In this document: one piece after another, positions 45,547 through 57,105 of the stretch
Position numbering within the stretch: the stretch's first letter is position 1
How the letters are laid out: each line of letters opens with the position of its first letter
Assembly: GCA_964017145.1 (NCBI GenBank)
Contig: OZ024844.1
Span: forward strand, 248,001-312,000
DNA: 64,000 nucleotides
Direction of reading: 5' to 3'
Source of the DNA: Agrocybe praecox
Lineage: Eukaryota > Basidiomycota > Agaricomycetes > Agaricales > Agrocybaceae
The notes under the pieces: generated by a model
What the model saw: only the letters and a program-made list of their open reading frames with translations
Told to the model about the DNA's origin: nothing
Databases searched by the model: none
Position numbers and translations under genes: made by a program

Positions 45547-47404
45547 TCAGTCAAAGAAGAGCACAACTATCGATATATCGTCTCTACGTCGTTATGAAGA
45601 AAGTGGGGTTAGATACGTTAAAACAAACAACAAAGAAGAAATCGACTGACCTAAATCTTCTACTCCTGGGAGGCCGCATCTGCATCAACGCACCCCTCAG
45701 ATCGGCATCTGCCCCACCAAGAGCGTTACGCGTCAGATGGGCAGCGACGTTTGTGTCTTGATCCTCACAAACAAATTTCTTTTCCGTTCGCCAGTACTTG
45801 TACATCCCCGTCTTGTCTTCGTACCCGTAAGGAAAGCGTACAGGTAGCTCGGAAGGTTTCCAAGTCTGTTCCAAATCAGTTGCCTTGGTGTACCCTTCGA
45901 TAGAGTCGTAATATCGTTTTACTGCTTTTTTGACCTCATCGTGTGCGAGATCTTTGCGAGAATAATTGTTGAGAGGGGGGACAGAGACCTGTCTCGTCCC
46001 ATCTGAGCTAGAGGCTCTAGATCCGTTCTTCTCTAACCACATGCCAACCAGTCCAACCACCTCCTCGGAGGTCAGACAATCCCATAGCCCATCGCTTGCC
46101 AGAACGACAAAATCTCCCTTTTGGATGCTTTCTTTTACAGTGATCACTGGTTCTGCGGTAAAATAGGGCGGCGTTTTGCAGGTTTCTCTCGGTCTGTCGC
46201 ACAGAGCTTCCTGGTTGAGGCGACTTTGCACCGCGCGAGACCACTTCATAGATCCATCTCCGAAGGCCCTGGAAGGACCCCATCCAACAACACGGTTGTT
46301 CTTGAGCAGGTCGGGCTCGTTAGGGTGCTCTGCACGCAGTCGGGTGGCCTCTTCGGGATTGGTAGCATTTTGGTCCATAGTAAGTTCTTCTGCCTCGTAA
46401 ATAAAACCCGACGTCGAGGAGTCGGGCACACGTCTTCCAAACACAGCACGAGAATCCCCAGTGAGTGCAAGTCGTAATAAACGTTCTTCCGTGTTGTAAA
46501 TGGACATCAAAGCACAACTACCTTCATTGGCCAGAGATACCTCACGGAGAGCTGCATGACGTTTTCGTGCTGTTGAGGTCGTTGCCTGTGCATCGTTGTT
46601 GTCCTTCTGCAAAGTTTTGTAGGCGAGCTCCTCTAATCCAAGAGCTTTCATGGCACCTCCGTGTACGACCAAGTCATCAACGTCCTTGAATGCCTTTGTA
46701 ATTGCGGCGTCAATTTCTTCTGATGGAGGGTGTGGATTAGGAGGTTCGCCAGGATTCCTATGGCCAGGGACTTCCAGTTCTGCATATTTTGAATAAACGT
46801 CCGCAATTGAAAGCATGACCGCTGGGGTCAAGATCTTAGATAACCTATCGGCCAATCGACTACCGGAGTGTCCATCATAAACGCTGAAAGTCGCGAGAGT
46901 AAGTGTTGGAGAGAGTTCGAAATGGGCCTCGGAGAACCTATCCTCCCCTGGTACGTTGCTAATAAAATTACGTGAGCGCCAAACATTGGGGACTCTGCAT
47001 AGTCATGGCGAACCTAGCAACTGAAAGCATATCAAATCGGCGTAGTCCTGAGACGGAATTGGAGACTACTGTCCCGAAATAACGTGAAGCAAGTTCGAAA
47101 TCAAGGATGTCTTGTGGGTCGGGGCTTCCAAACGAGCTCTTATTCGAGTCGGAAACAACTGGAATGGAGAGGGCATAGCCTGTAGTTACTATTATTCCTA
47201 AGCTGGAGAACAAGAGACCCCACGATCTTGAACGCGGGTTTGTCACATTTATTGAAACATGCCTGCGCTGGTGGGTAAATCTGGATGTAAAATTCGCCGG
47301 TACATGAGTGCGTGCCTTGCAAATGTTTCGAGAAAGCTATGACCAATAATTGTTCAGATTGAGAAGTTTACAAAAATGCGTATCCAAATACGTACCTGGT
47401 ACAT
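45547..47404 (-). CDS. PP2C-type protein phosphatase, mitochondrial (pyruvate dehydrogenase phosphatase-like)
   Basis: Exons 47404-47396, 47336-47014, 46958-45651 and 45583-45547 (1677 bases, 558 residues). The first coding exon is only 9 bases (MYQ). The N terminus is Arg-rich without acids (LSRNICKARTHVPANFTSRF) and is followed by a hydrophobic helix (WGLLFSSLGIIVTTGYAL), fitting mitochondrial import and an inner-membrane anchor. PP2C motifs in order: GEDRFSEAHFE, FSVYDGHSGSR, GSCALMSIY, LALTGDSRAVFGR, VVGWGPSRAFGD, VVLASDGLWDCL, and DDISIVVLFFD at the end. Metal-binding Asp residues are present. Relatives Ptc5/Ptc6/PDP reactivate pyruvate dehydrogenase; assignment within that subgroup is inferred from layout only. 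Confidence 0.9.
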
Positions 47405-47700
47405 GTGCGAATCTACCCTGTTTCAAACTTTTGTGTTCTGAGGGTACGCCAGTCCAAACCCAGTAGAACCTGAGTAAACGCTTATAATTCATTTAATAAT
47501 ATACTCACAAAGGGCATGAAGAGGCAGAATCAAAACCAGGTTCAGGTTGCAAACGCCGAACCAAACGCCGAACCCAGCCCAGGCCTCGCTTATGCTCGTT
47601 TCAAGCGGCGAACAAACTTTGATAAAATGAGGAAATTTCCAAAAACATGTATTGACCGACTCGAAATGTACGTGTACTCAGGCTCGATACAAACACAAAA

Positions 47701-50183
47701 TTACAGGGAATCCGAAAGTCTCAGGTTTATCAAATGCCTTACTATGTTGGTCTTCGGGCGGACACGAGACTGGACTCTGGATTCCTTAATTTGACTACTG
47801 CTTCTCCTCGGGAGGATTGCTGCGCTGGTTTTTTTTCTGATGTCCTCTGTCGTTGCTTCTATAGGTATTGCACATCTTAACTTGGATTGGAGCGTCTGCC
47901 TGTTGGCGTCGCTATCCATGTCGTCCTTTGCTTCAGTATCTGCGTGTGGTGTCGCTGACTGAGGCTCCGATCTTCGTGAATTGGATTCCTTTGCCGTTTC
48001 TGAATCTGCTTTCTCTTTGACCTTCCCCGATTCTCCATGCAGGGTTGTTATCATGGAATCCGAGCCTGACACGGGTAATTCGTCGTTCAACTGCTCTAGC
48101 TAAGAATGTGAGCAGCTGCGCACTTTTGAAATCCTGAATATTTTTCATACCTCCTGACCCCTTTTCCTGCACAAGACTCGAATCCGTCTGACTAGAGATA
48201 TACACATATTGCTTTGGTGACGATGGCGCATCCGAAGAGGCTGACCGAATGGAATGGTTCTCCACATCAAGTCGTTCGTGGACAGATGACGAATTGTCTA
48301 TTCCCTCGGCGGGTGGGACTGACGCGTTAGGTGGTTCATCTCCTTGTTGTTCGTTTTTCTCGGTTTGTCCATTGTTCGATGCGGATTCCGCTCCACTGAT
48401 TTCTACGGTGTTTTTCTTAGGGACATTTGGCTCACATGTGTGTTGCATCCCAGACAATCCATTCTCATTGGAGGCAGTCAACGCGTTGTTGGAATTCACG
48501 GAAGAAAAAGAGGCGGCATCCGATGAACTAAAATTGGATGAGTCCGACAGCATAGTGGGTGGTTTCGGGGCCACAAATGGGATCGTATTCGCAACCGCCT
48601 TTGGATCATCTTCACTTGCACGAAGACCGTCTTTTTCATTCTTCTTTCTCCCAGTATCTTTCTTTCCCTTTTTCTCTGCCTTCGGGGACTTTGGATCGGC
48701 GCTCTTATTTTGACTGCCTTTTGGCGGCGGTGTTGTTAAGGCATTCGCAACCTTCTTCTCCGGCGACTGACTATGATCGTCGTGCCCTGACGTTCCAGAC
48801 CGTGCATTTGGCAAGTCTGTATCGTACATGATTGTCGAATAATTCATGGGCAGGTTCTGGGTACTTGAAGATTGTGACGATTCGAGCATTTTCTGGTTCG
48901 CGACCGTGGATGTCATCGGAGGCTGTTCTTCTAGCCCGAGGACATGACTTTTGTCGAAATGCGCTGGCACACCATCACTCTTTCGGCCTTGCTGTCCATT
49001 TGATGTTATAGGAGAAACGACAGCGGCAGCAGCATACCCTTTCTGTTGAGTTTTTCCAGTATTGAACAAGCCGCTTATGTGAGACTTCAGCTTCAGCCCC
49101 TTTCCTTCAGCAACAGGTGTTACATCATCCAAGTTGATGGTGGTTCCTCGAGTTTCGGACCTGTCGAGCAAGGTGGTGGGAATGTCGACCTCAGACGGAC
49201 TACCGTCCAGTGGGCGGTACTTGATCTTCTGATCGTTTTTGCCCTTAAATGTCTTCAAGATCCTTACAAACTTGTTCTCCTTTCGCTCTTGAAGCCCTTT
49301 CTGTCGACTCTGTTGGAAATCCTGGATATATTCTTGTAAATTCGGTATACGCTCATTTCCTCGACGAATAGCCGTTTCCAAGATTTCCCGTGCCCTCTCT
49401 GGACTGTTGTCGAATTGATGAAGGTTTGCGCCTGCTTTGATCATTGCTTTCCATTGATTATCTTTCAATTCCTGCTCGCGTTTTATACTGTCTGCTTCGT
49501 CTACCTTGTTCCACATCGATGTAACAAGGGTGACTCGTCGTACGATCGCCTCTTTTTCCGGCTTGAAGGACGCCTCCAGCATATCCAAATCTGGCTGAGG
49601 CAACGTGGGGAAGCGAGGGCTTGCGATATTGTGGAAGTATATCACACCGCCGAAGTGGACATCCTTGTGGCACCTGAAATTGATACTAAGTCAATTGTTT
49701 CCTTTCATTAGTGTTCATCACGCTCACGATTTGTTTAGCCAATTCAGAATCGTCTCGACTGTGTTGATGTTGCTTTCGAAGGGATCATCAATACCTGGAG
49801 TATCGACAAGAATTACGCGGTGAGGAGGAAATTGGTGGGGAACCCATGCAACTTCTGTCGTACGAGACGTCAATCCGTGGCCTACGGCCATAACTTCTTC
49901 TCCAATAATGCGATTGATGAACTATCGACAAGAATGTGCATGTAAATGAGGTTTATTCTGGACATTTCTCGTAAACGATGTATCTCACGTACAGAGCTTT
50001 TCCCCGTTCCAGTGGGGCCTACAACTCTACGTAGAATTTTAGCAAGTTCAATTTCTGCCCCAGGGAGTCGGGACCTTCACGTTTTACTCACAAAATCAAG
50101 AAATCTCCTGCTCTGATGTCTATTTCTTCCACCCACTGCCTCGTATTTTCTGTAACAGTATATGAAGGGGAAGGATTGGACAT
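47701..50183 (-). CDS. P-loop GTPase-like protein, copy B, with long disordered C-terminal region
   Basis: Exons 50183-50092, 50026-49993, 49921-49728, 49673-48151 and 48095-47701 (2238 bases, 745 residues). G domain in the first ~230 residues: DIRAGDFLILVVGPTGTGKSS, FINRIIGEEV, LVDTPGIDDPF, FGGVIYFHNIASPR and TSMWNK where a base-recognition motif would sit. The P-loop lies on a 34-base exon as in the paralogues. From about residue 260 the protein is low-complexity (Ser, Pro, Lys, Asn), e.g. KKGKKDTGRKKNEKDG, with no domain recognised. Nearest of the five copies to a canonical AIG1/IRG-like G domain, but the tail is unique. Divergent from copy C with 651 bases between start codons. Role unknown; possibly membrane or non-self response as in other G-domain expansions, which is speculation. 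Confidence 0.8.
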
Positions 50184-50834
50184 TCTCAAGGCAATCGATG
50201 ATGTCTGAAGGCAAGGTTGGTTATGACGCAAGTAGTGCTCGAGTAAAGTGGGGAATATATCCAGACCACAAGCCCTCAATCACGAACTGATACAAAACTC
50301 GTGTCTTGAAGCACCCAAGTCGTTCCATCGCCCATGATCTCCCAAGTCGCAGAACGGAAAAATGGAGAATCATGTGGTAGGTGGTTTCTTTTCGATCTGC
50401 ATAAAACCTGACGACCACAAAGGGTGACTTCTCCGCGTGTAGATTATCATTATCGATATTAACTTTTATATATGAAGGTATTTTGAGTCACCTACATTTA
50501 TGACAACATCCAGTTTTCACAGAACTCATCTAATTGATGTGATTTGGCGAAGGATTAAACCTTCTTTTTTTAGCATAGGGAATGAATAGCATGCGGCATG
50601 CGTGCTTTTCTGTGGCTTCAGATTGTCACTTCAAGCGTTTCAAATTAGTCCTCAGTCCAGAATTCCTACGAAGACGCGTTTGATATTGGTCAAATCTATG
50701 ATGGTTTTATTCACAGAATTTGATGTATGACTATTTTCTTAGGATTGCAAAGGCCTTACGCGAGCGAGTCCTCGCGATCGCAATCTGCTACATAAAATCC
50801 ACTTCAAGTGTAAACCTGGACGCATCTTGTACTC
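50184..50834. other. divergent promoter region between GTPase-like copies B and C
   Basis: No coding sequence recognised. Serves as shared upstream region for two paralogues transcribed away from each other. Confidence 0.5.
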
Positions 50835-51897
50835 ATGGCCTTCCGCAAGAGAACTTTCCCCCCCTCACTGTTTACGGGCTCCTCCTCCACTTCTTTGGAT
50901 CAGATTCCCTTGCAAGAAATCATAGTTCTGTACGTCTCTTCTTATTACTTTCCGATGTTTTGTTTATACCTACGCCTTTGCGAACATAGTGTTATGGGAC
51001 CCACTGGAGCGGGTAAAAGCTCTGTACGTTTGGTGCTGTCTTAGATACGCACAGTCGAATTTTTACTCAACCAATCTATGCACCAAGTTTATCAATAAAC
51101 TCGTGGGCTACGACGCGACGGTAGTTGGTCATAAGTTGACTTCATGTACCGACACTATCCATGCAATCCCGGCGACCTTCGAAAAGAATGCCGCACTCAA
51201 GAACTATCGCATAGTGGTGGTTGACACCCCAGGATTTGATGATACCTATAAAAACGATACAGTCATCTTGAAACAGATAGCTGATTGGGTCAAGAAAGCG
51301 TACGGAATTGTCCATCATCGTCCTTTGCTGGATCAGCAACGTTAACATAACTTCCAAAACCACAGATACGAGGAGAATCGCATTCTTGGCGGTGTCATCT
51401 ATCTTCACAGCATCAACGACAACCGCTTTACAGGGACATGCCGACGTAACCTAGAGACCTTCAACAAGATGTGCGGTCAAGCGGCATTGAAAAAGGTTAT
51501 AATTGGGACGACACAGTGGAAAAAGGTCTTTATGGAGGACGGTATAAATCGGGAAGAGGAACTTATTGATACACATTGGAGCGTCATGCTCAAAGAAGGC
51601 TGCCGTACGAAGCGATTCGAGGACGATCAGTCTTCCGCTTTGGGTTTCATCCAGCTTCTTGTCGATAACTTGATGAAGGACGTCTTCCTACAGCTCCAGA
51701 AAGAGCTCGTCGACGAGAAGAAAATTCTTCAGGAAACCATGGCAGGGAAACAGCTGATGTCTGCACTACAAGAAGTGCTTCAGAACGAAAAGAAGTATCC
51801 CGATAAGAGCCAAAAAGCGAAAGAACTTACTTCTCAAATAAAAGAATTGAAGATTCCTCTCTCGCACAAAATAAAGAGACTTTTACGTGTACTGTAG
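50835..51897 (+). CDS. P-loop GTPase-like protein, copy C
   Basis: Exons 50835-50929, 50990-51023, 51088-51299 and 51366-51897 (873 bases, 290 residues). IPLQEIIVLVMGPTGAGKSS spans the exon 1/2 join; the 34-base exon 2 carries Walker A. Then FINKLVGYDATVVGHKLTSC, VVVDTPGFDDTY (G3), IADWVKKA, ILGGVIYLHSINDNRF and GTTQWKK. The C-terminal third is helical and Lys/Glu/Gln-rich (VFLQLQKELVDEKKILQETM), reminiscent of a stalk in dynamin/IRG/AIG1-like GTPases. There is no transmembrane segment. All catalytic motifs expected of the family are present, so this is the best-conserved copy along with copy D. Confidence 0.82.
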
Positions 51898-52358
51898 CCT
51901 GTAGAATAGGTTTACTTCTGTAAAGTAACATTCTTAGCGCCCTTTGAATCAATTTGTAATGCAAGAAAACAAGCGCTCGGAACCCGGATATTTCGTTTGC
52001 CGGACACTAAATTTAGATATCACTACATAATCACGGGTGCCGTGGACAGAATACTCTTTTTTTCTTGCTTATCCACGTTTTTCATGGGCAACCTACCTAC
52101 TGTATTTTTTCAGAAAAGAATACACGTTCTCATGGATCTCCCTGTAAAAATTGAACATTTTTACAACCATTTAGCCCCGATGCGAAATAAAGACAATCAA
52201 TTCACGATGCGACAGCTATATTGGACCGGAGTACTATGCGATGGGAACTGCAGCCTACAGAAGTCCGAGTAAGTACTCTGATGCTCATCTATCTACTCTC
52301 TAGCGACTAAGCGTTTAATAAAGCTCGTACTTAACTTTCGATTTCACCCTCTTGAGCG
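51898..52358. other. intergenic, acyl-CoA synthetase promoter
   Basis: Frame 51997-52272 is not recognised as a gene. Confidence 0.5.
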
Positions 52359-54781
52359 ATGGCTACGGAATCACTTCGACGGTTGACCACAGGCTTGAAC
52401 TTACGATATGAAAACCATTTTGGCCTTGGTTCAGTCGAAATCACACCAGCTAAACCTGAACAAGGTGAAGGGGCTATTCGCAGGCTCGCTATCTCTTCGC
52501 ATGAACTGGTAACTCGCCCTCATCAGAGTGTGTTCACGATCCCAGACGTTATCGACTACACGGTCAAGGAGTACGGAACAAAGTACAATGCAGTTGCCTG
52601 GCGGGACGTTATCAAGGTCCACGAAGAAGCCCGAGAAATTACCAAAGAATTCAAGCAGAGCAAGACATGGAAGCTTTATGAGCTCACCAAGTACAAATAC
52701 ATGAACTTTGTCGAGTTTGGAGACGCGATTGTTGAAGTCCGAAATGGTTTGTTGAAGTTGGGAATTACAAGAGAAGATGTGGTAAACTTATATGCCCAGA
52801 CGAGGTGAGTTCCAATCTTCCGATCTTTTTGAGTCTCGTTTTCTATATACTTATGTTTCCAGTGTGAACTGGCAGCTTATGGCGCATGCATGCGCCTCTA
52901 TCTCCACCACCATCGCTACTGCGTACGATACACTCGGTGTCGAAGGCCTTATACATTCACTGAACGAGCCTGATTGCCTCGCGATATTTACCAACACAGA
53001 CTTGCTGCCGACGCTTGCGCAAGCGATTTCCAACACGCCAAAACTCAAGTTGGTGTTCTATGATGGAGCTCCGAACGTAACTGTACTGGAAAAGATCAAG
53101 AACATCAGGAGCGACCTCCAATATATGCATTTGGATGAAATACGATCTCTCGGGCGTACACTTTCTCAAGATAATAATCTATCCGCCACGCTCGAACAAC
53201 GAAGGCCGACTCCAGACACTCTCGCCTGTATCATGTACACCAGCGGGTCGACAGGTGCACCCAAAGGAGTCTGCATAACGCACGGCAATCTCGTTGCATC
53301 CATTAGTTCTGTCGCCATTGTTTTTGGTCCCCATATTCCTGCTGGGGATACCTTTGTCGCGTATTTACCTCTGGCGCACGTCATGGAATTTATTGTCGAG
53401 TTATGCGCACTTTTTGTTGGTGTGACCCTTGGGTACGCTAGACCAAAGACATTGACAGATGCAGGGGTCAAGAATTGTCGTGGTGATTTATTCGAGTTAA
53501 AAGCCCACATCATGTTTGGCGTGCCGAGCGTATGGGAGACTATTCGGAAAGGCATAGTCGCGAAGGTCAACGAAGGAGGAGCTGTGAAGAAGGCCCTATT
53601 TTATGGTGCCATTGCAGCGAAGCAGCGAGGGACACCATTATTTTCTGGTTTGGGAGAGAGCATCGTGCTAAGCAAAGTCCGAGAGACAACGGGCGGGAAG
53701 CTCAGATACGCAATGAGTGGGGGTGCGCCCCTCAATGAGGATACGCAAAAATTTCTCAGCACGGCATTAATGCCTATCATGCAAGGTATATATATTTATT
53801 TATTAAAACCGGTATCCTTGGATATTAACCCACCTTACTTATAGGCTATGGTATGACCGAATCTTGCGGCATGTGCACACTCCTCCCTCCAGAATGCGCC
53901 AGATTCGGTGCTGTTGGTCTCCCGGTGCCTTCAATAGAGGTCAAATTACTTGATATCCCGGCATTAGGATACGCGTATTCCAACGTTCGACCTCAAGGCG
54001 AAGTCTGCATTCGTGGGCCATCAGTGTTCAGAAGCTACTATAAACGACCTGACTTGAATTCGGATAAGAATATCTGGACTGAAGATGGCTGGTTCAGGAC
54101 CGGAGATGTTGGTCAATGGAACGAAGATGGGACATTAAGCTTGATCGACAGGTAGACTTTTCGAATCTTCCAGACACCCATCATCTATCTGACTGAAGTT
54201 CCATTTCTAAGGGTGAAGAATCTCGTTAAGATGCAAAATGGAGAAGTAAGCATGGTCTTCCTTTTACCTCTTCGGGACCATGACGTTTACGATATTGATA
54301 CTTTTCTTACCTTCAGTACATTGCCCTTGAAAAGCTGGAGTCCATATACAAATCATGCGACTTGGTTTCTAACCTTTGTGTACACGTGTCTCCGGGAGCT
54401 GCATCTCCTATCGCAATGCTTTTTCCGCACGAGATCAACCTTCGCTATGCTCTTTCACTCTCGTCCGATCCGGCTCTGGCACGTATCCAGGACGCGGATT
54501 TATCGACGCTGTGTGCTGATCCATATGTCAAGCAACTGGTGCTCAAGGAATGTAATGAAATTGGGGCGAAGAATGGATTAAAGGGCACCGAAGTCTTGGT
54601 AGGAGTAATTATGAGTCCAGAAGAGTGGACTCCGGAGACCGGTTTAGTCACAGCTGCGCAGAAAATTCAGAGGAGTGCCCTCGGGGCGTCGTTTGAGAAG
54701 GAAATCACAGTATGTTCAAACTGTAACAAATTCAGTTTACTGTCTCTGACAATTTTTCAGGAAGTGTATTCCTTAATATAG
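52359..54781 (+). CDS. long-chain fatty acid-CoA ligase (AMP-binding)
   Basis: Exons 52359-52804, 52863-53785, 53845-54151, 54212-54245, 54317-54709 and 54761-54781 (2124 bases, 707 residues, typical for fungal Faa proteins). ANL-superfamily motifs: MYTSGSTGAPKGV (phosphate loop, about residue 273), LPLAHVMEF, YAMSGGAPLN, GYGMTESCG, GWFRTGDVGQW and the hinge/C-domain Lys region VKNLVKMQNGEYIALEKLE. It adenylates a long-chain fatty acid and transfers it to CoA. There is no peroxisomal C-terminal SKL-type signal (ends VYSLI) and no signal peptide, so a cytosolic or ER/lipid-droplet location is likely. The final exon of 21 bases is inferred from a canonical acceptor. Confidence 0.92.
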
Positions 54782-55400
54782 TTTATATCTGGTAGTGTAG
54801 AATGGTAAGAGTATTTTCCTTACCTATTGTCGATCCGGTACGCGCTTTATTAATTGTGAAATACCTATAGGCGTTTCATGTGGATACAATTACGACCAAA
54901 AATGAAATATCTTTTCTTACGTGCTTGCCGAAAGACTAAGTGTGTTTTCGACCCTATGCACCAGGCATCGAAATAACTCGTTTTCAACTAACCATCACCT
55001 CATTATTGTCCTTGTTCTTGTGCTGATGCCGTCTTAGCTCAAGACCTTATGTACCGTCTTCCATCGAGGATGTTTCTGGTCCTTCCGAAATCGACTTCCA
55101 GTCTTTGCCAAAGCATGAGTGAAGGCAGTCTTGTCCTCCATTCGGTGTAAAAACGCGGTACACGTGATAGACGCGTCGGTTATTGAAAGCGCGTTGCGCC
55201 ATAATCGGACCCGGACCGATCGTTTGATTACCACAAGGGTCGGCCGGTCACCAGGTACATTTCAACAAAGGCACTATAGAACAACGTTTTCTTTCCTCAT
55301 TCCCACATCTGTGGTTGACACAATAACCAAAGGGGCTGCTTAGTGCTCACCTTGCTTGCTTCAACATCCACCAGTCGTCGATTTGGTTGAACTTTTTGCA
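54782..55400. other. intergenic, no gene recognised
   Basis: Short frames near 55034-55343 on both strands have no recognisable content. Confidence 0.5.
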
Positions 55401-56668
55401 ATGCGTTATCAATCAAGAGCTCCTCTGCGTCCACGTTCACTCAACCTACCTGCTGGGCTTACTACAATCCAGCAGAGAGCGAATCCTACATGCTCATTGT
55501 CTCTCGCCAATGTTTCTGTGGGCTGCAGCAGCGGAGGTGGCATTTCGACGATGGACATGGAATTGGACACAACCCCAGCGGTTTTGGTTACTGTGCCTCA
55601 GCCGGATAAAATGGCAACAGGTACCGTCGCTTTTCCAAAACGACCCCATTCTCTGCTTCGAGGGACAACGCCAAGCTCAGGACGACGAATAGGCAGTGGG
55701 AGAGGAGTTACAGGAAATGAGAACGCTTCAGCGCAAGAACTAGAAGAGGATGTGGCATCGTCGTCGCAGGACTCAGGGGCACCCCCGCGCAAGCGCACAA
55801 GGACAATAGCTCTCTCGACGCCAAGGAGAACCCGTCGTTTGACGTCTCCCATTGCTGCCATCCAGCGAGTTTATACACCACCCATTCTGACCGCCTTGGT
55901 GCCCGCAGTAGAGTCTGAGGCATGTTCGTCTGTTTCTGTATCGCCGACATCTAGTCCCAGCTCGGAAATATCAGCTCCTCCCGTAGTGACTCAACGCCCA
56001 TTTTGGTATCGCAGGCGGTACAATACCACTGACATGAAAGTACTTCTGTATGTATACCGGACTTTGGTGTATGGTCTAGAAGTCAGGTATGCCGGGTCGC
56101 GCGGAATTATCGAGTCACCCTCGGATTCGCAAGGTATGTCGTGTATTTCTTCTGTTATTGCCGTGAGCATGAAGTGAACTTGCTACTTATAGTTGGACTG
56201 ATAACGGCAAGATCATACCTTGACGTACAAGATGCCTGCCTTGCACATAATCTGAAGGATTACCTGTTGCGACACGGAACTAATCCTCTGCAATTAGTCG
56301 TTGACTTAGATGCTATTTCCCGGGAGGGTCAAAGCCCATCCGAATGCACTAACTTGCAAGCAGACTTCGATTCTATGGACGTCGATGGCGTCGACTCGAG
56401 TCATTCATCAAATTCAAAACCATCTGTACCATTACCCTCATCACATTCAAGCATTACTCCATTTTTACATCCACATATTCATGCATCGACTACACATTCT
56501 ATTCTCTCATATCAGCAACTCGTCGCTGCCATCTACACGCGACGGCAGCTTCTGCGTAATAACGTCAATCGATCTCAGCAAAATTGCACTTCCGGAGGTT
56601 CAACCTCAAATTCCAAGCCCAGGAAGTCATCACCACTCGTCCAGATGACCAGCCTAGACTGCTGCTAG
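55401..56668 (+). CDS. hypothetical protein, Ser/Pro/Thr-rich
   Basis: Not recognised. Exons 55401-56133 and 56193-56668 join in phase (1209 bases, 402 residues). The N-terminal 200 residues are disordered, with basic clusters such as PPRKRTRTIALSTPRRTRR that could be nuclear localisation signals. A more ordered block spans the intron: FWYRRRYNTTDMKVLLYVYR, then ARSYLDVQDACLAHNLKDYL. A second Ser/His-rich disordered region follows, then a short helical stretch (SYQQLVAAIYTRRQLLRNN). It lies between the acyl-CoA synthetase and the CK1-like gene, all plus strand but with separate promoters. A nuclear role is only a guess. Confidence 0.6.
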
Positions 56669-57105
56669 GCTCTCTTAGCTGAATGTCCCTGGTGTTGGCT
56701 GGTACAATACTCTTGGGAATTGTTATGTTTGCATTGACGACCATTTTTTGACGAACGCTAATGTTTACGAACATCAAACCACATTCTTTTCCATTATCTA
56801 TCACTGATCTAGCATTGCATTTTTGCATACACTATCACGCTCCTTTACGATTTATTTTGTCACTTGCGATACCAATCATCATCATTATACCGCTTCACAA
56901 CCGAGCCTCGATCGCTAAGATAACGAGTCTCTTAATTTACGGTGAGGTAGCGTGCGACTGTGTCTGACTGCATGCGAGAATGATGCTCTAAGCGGGGGCC
57001 GGGTACACATCGCATGGACCTTTTATTTATTGCCTTCTCCGGGTTAATCCCGAGTTTCTTCACCATGACATTATCTCTGCCTCGTCTCTAGCAAAACATC
57101 CAGAA
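56669..57105. other. intergenic, no gene recognised
   Basis: Nothing recognised; upstream region of the CK1-like gene. Confidence 0.5.

Noticed and set aside
48249..48713. Plus-strand 154-codon Ser/Phe-rich frame
   Set aside because: Antisense to the low-complexity tail of GTPase-like copy B.
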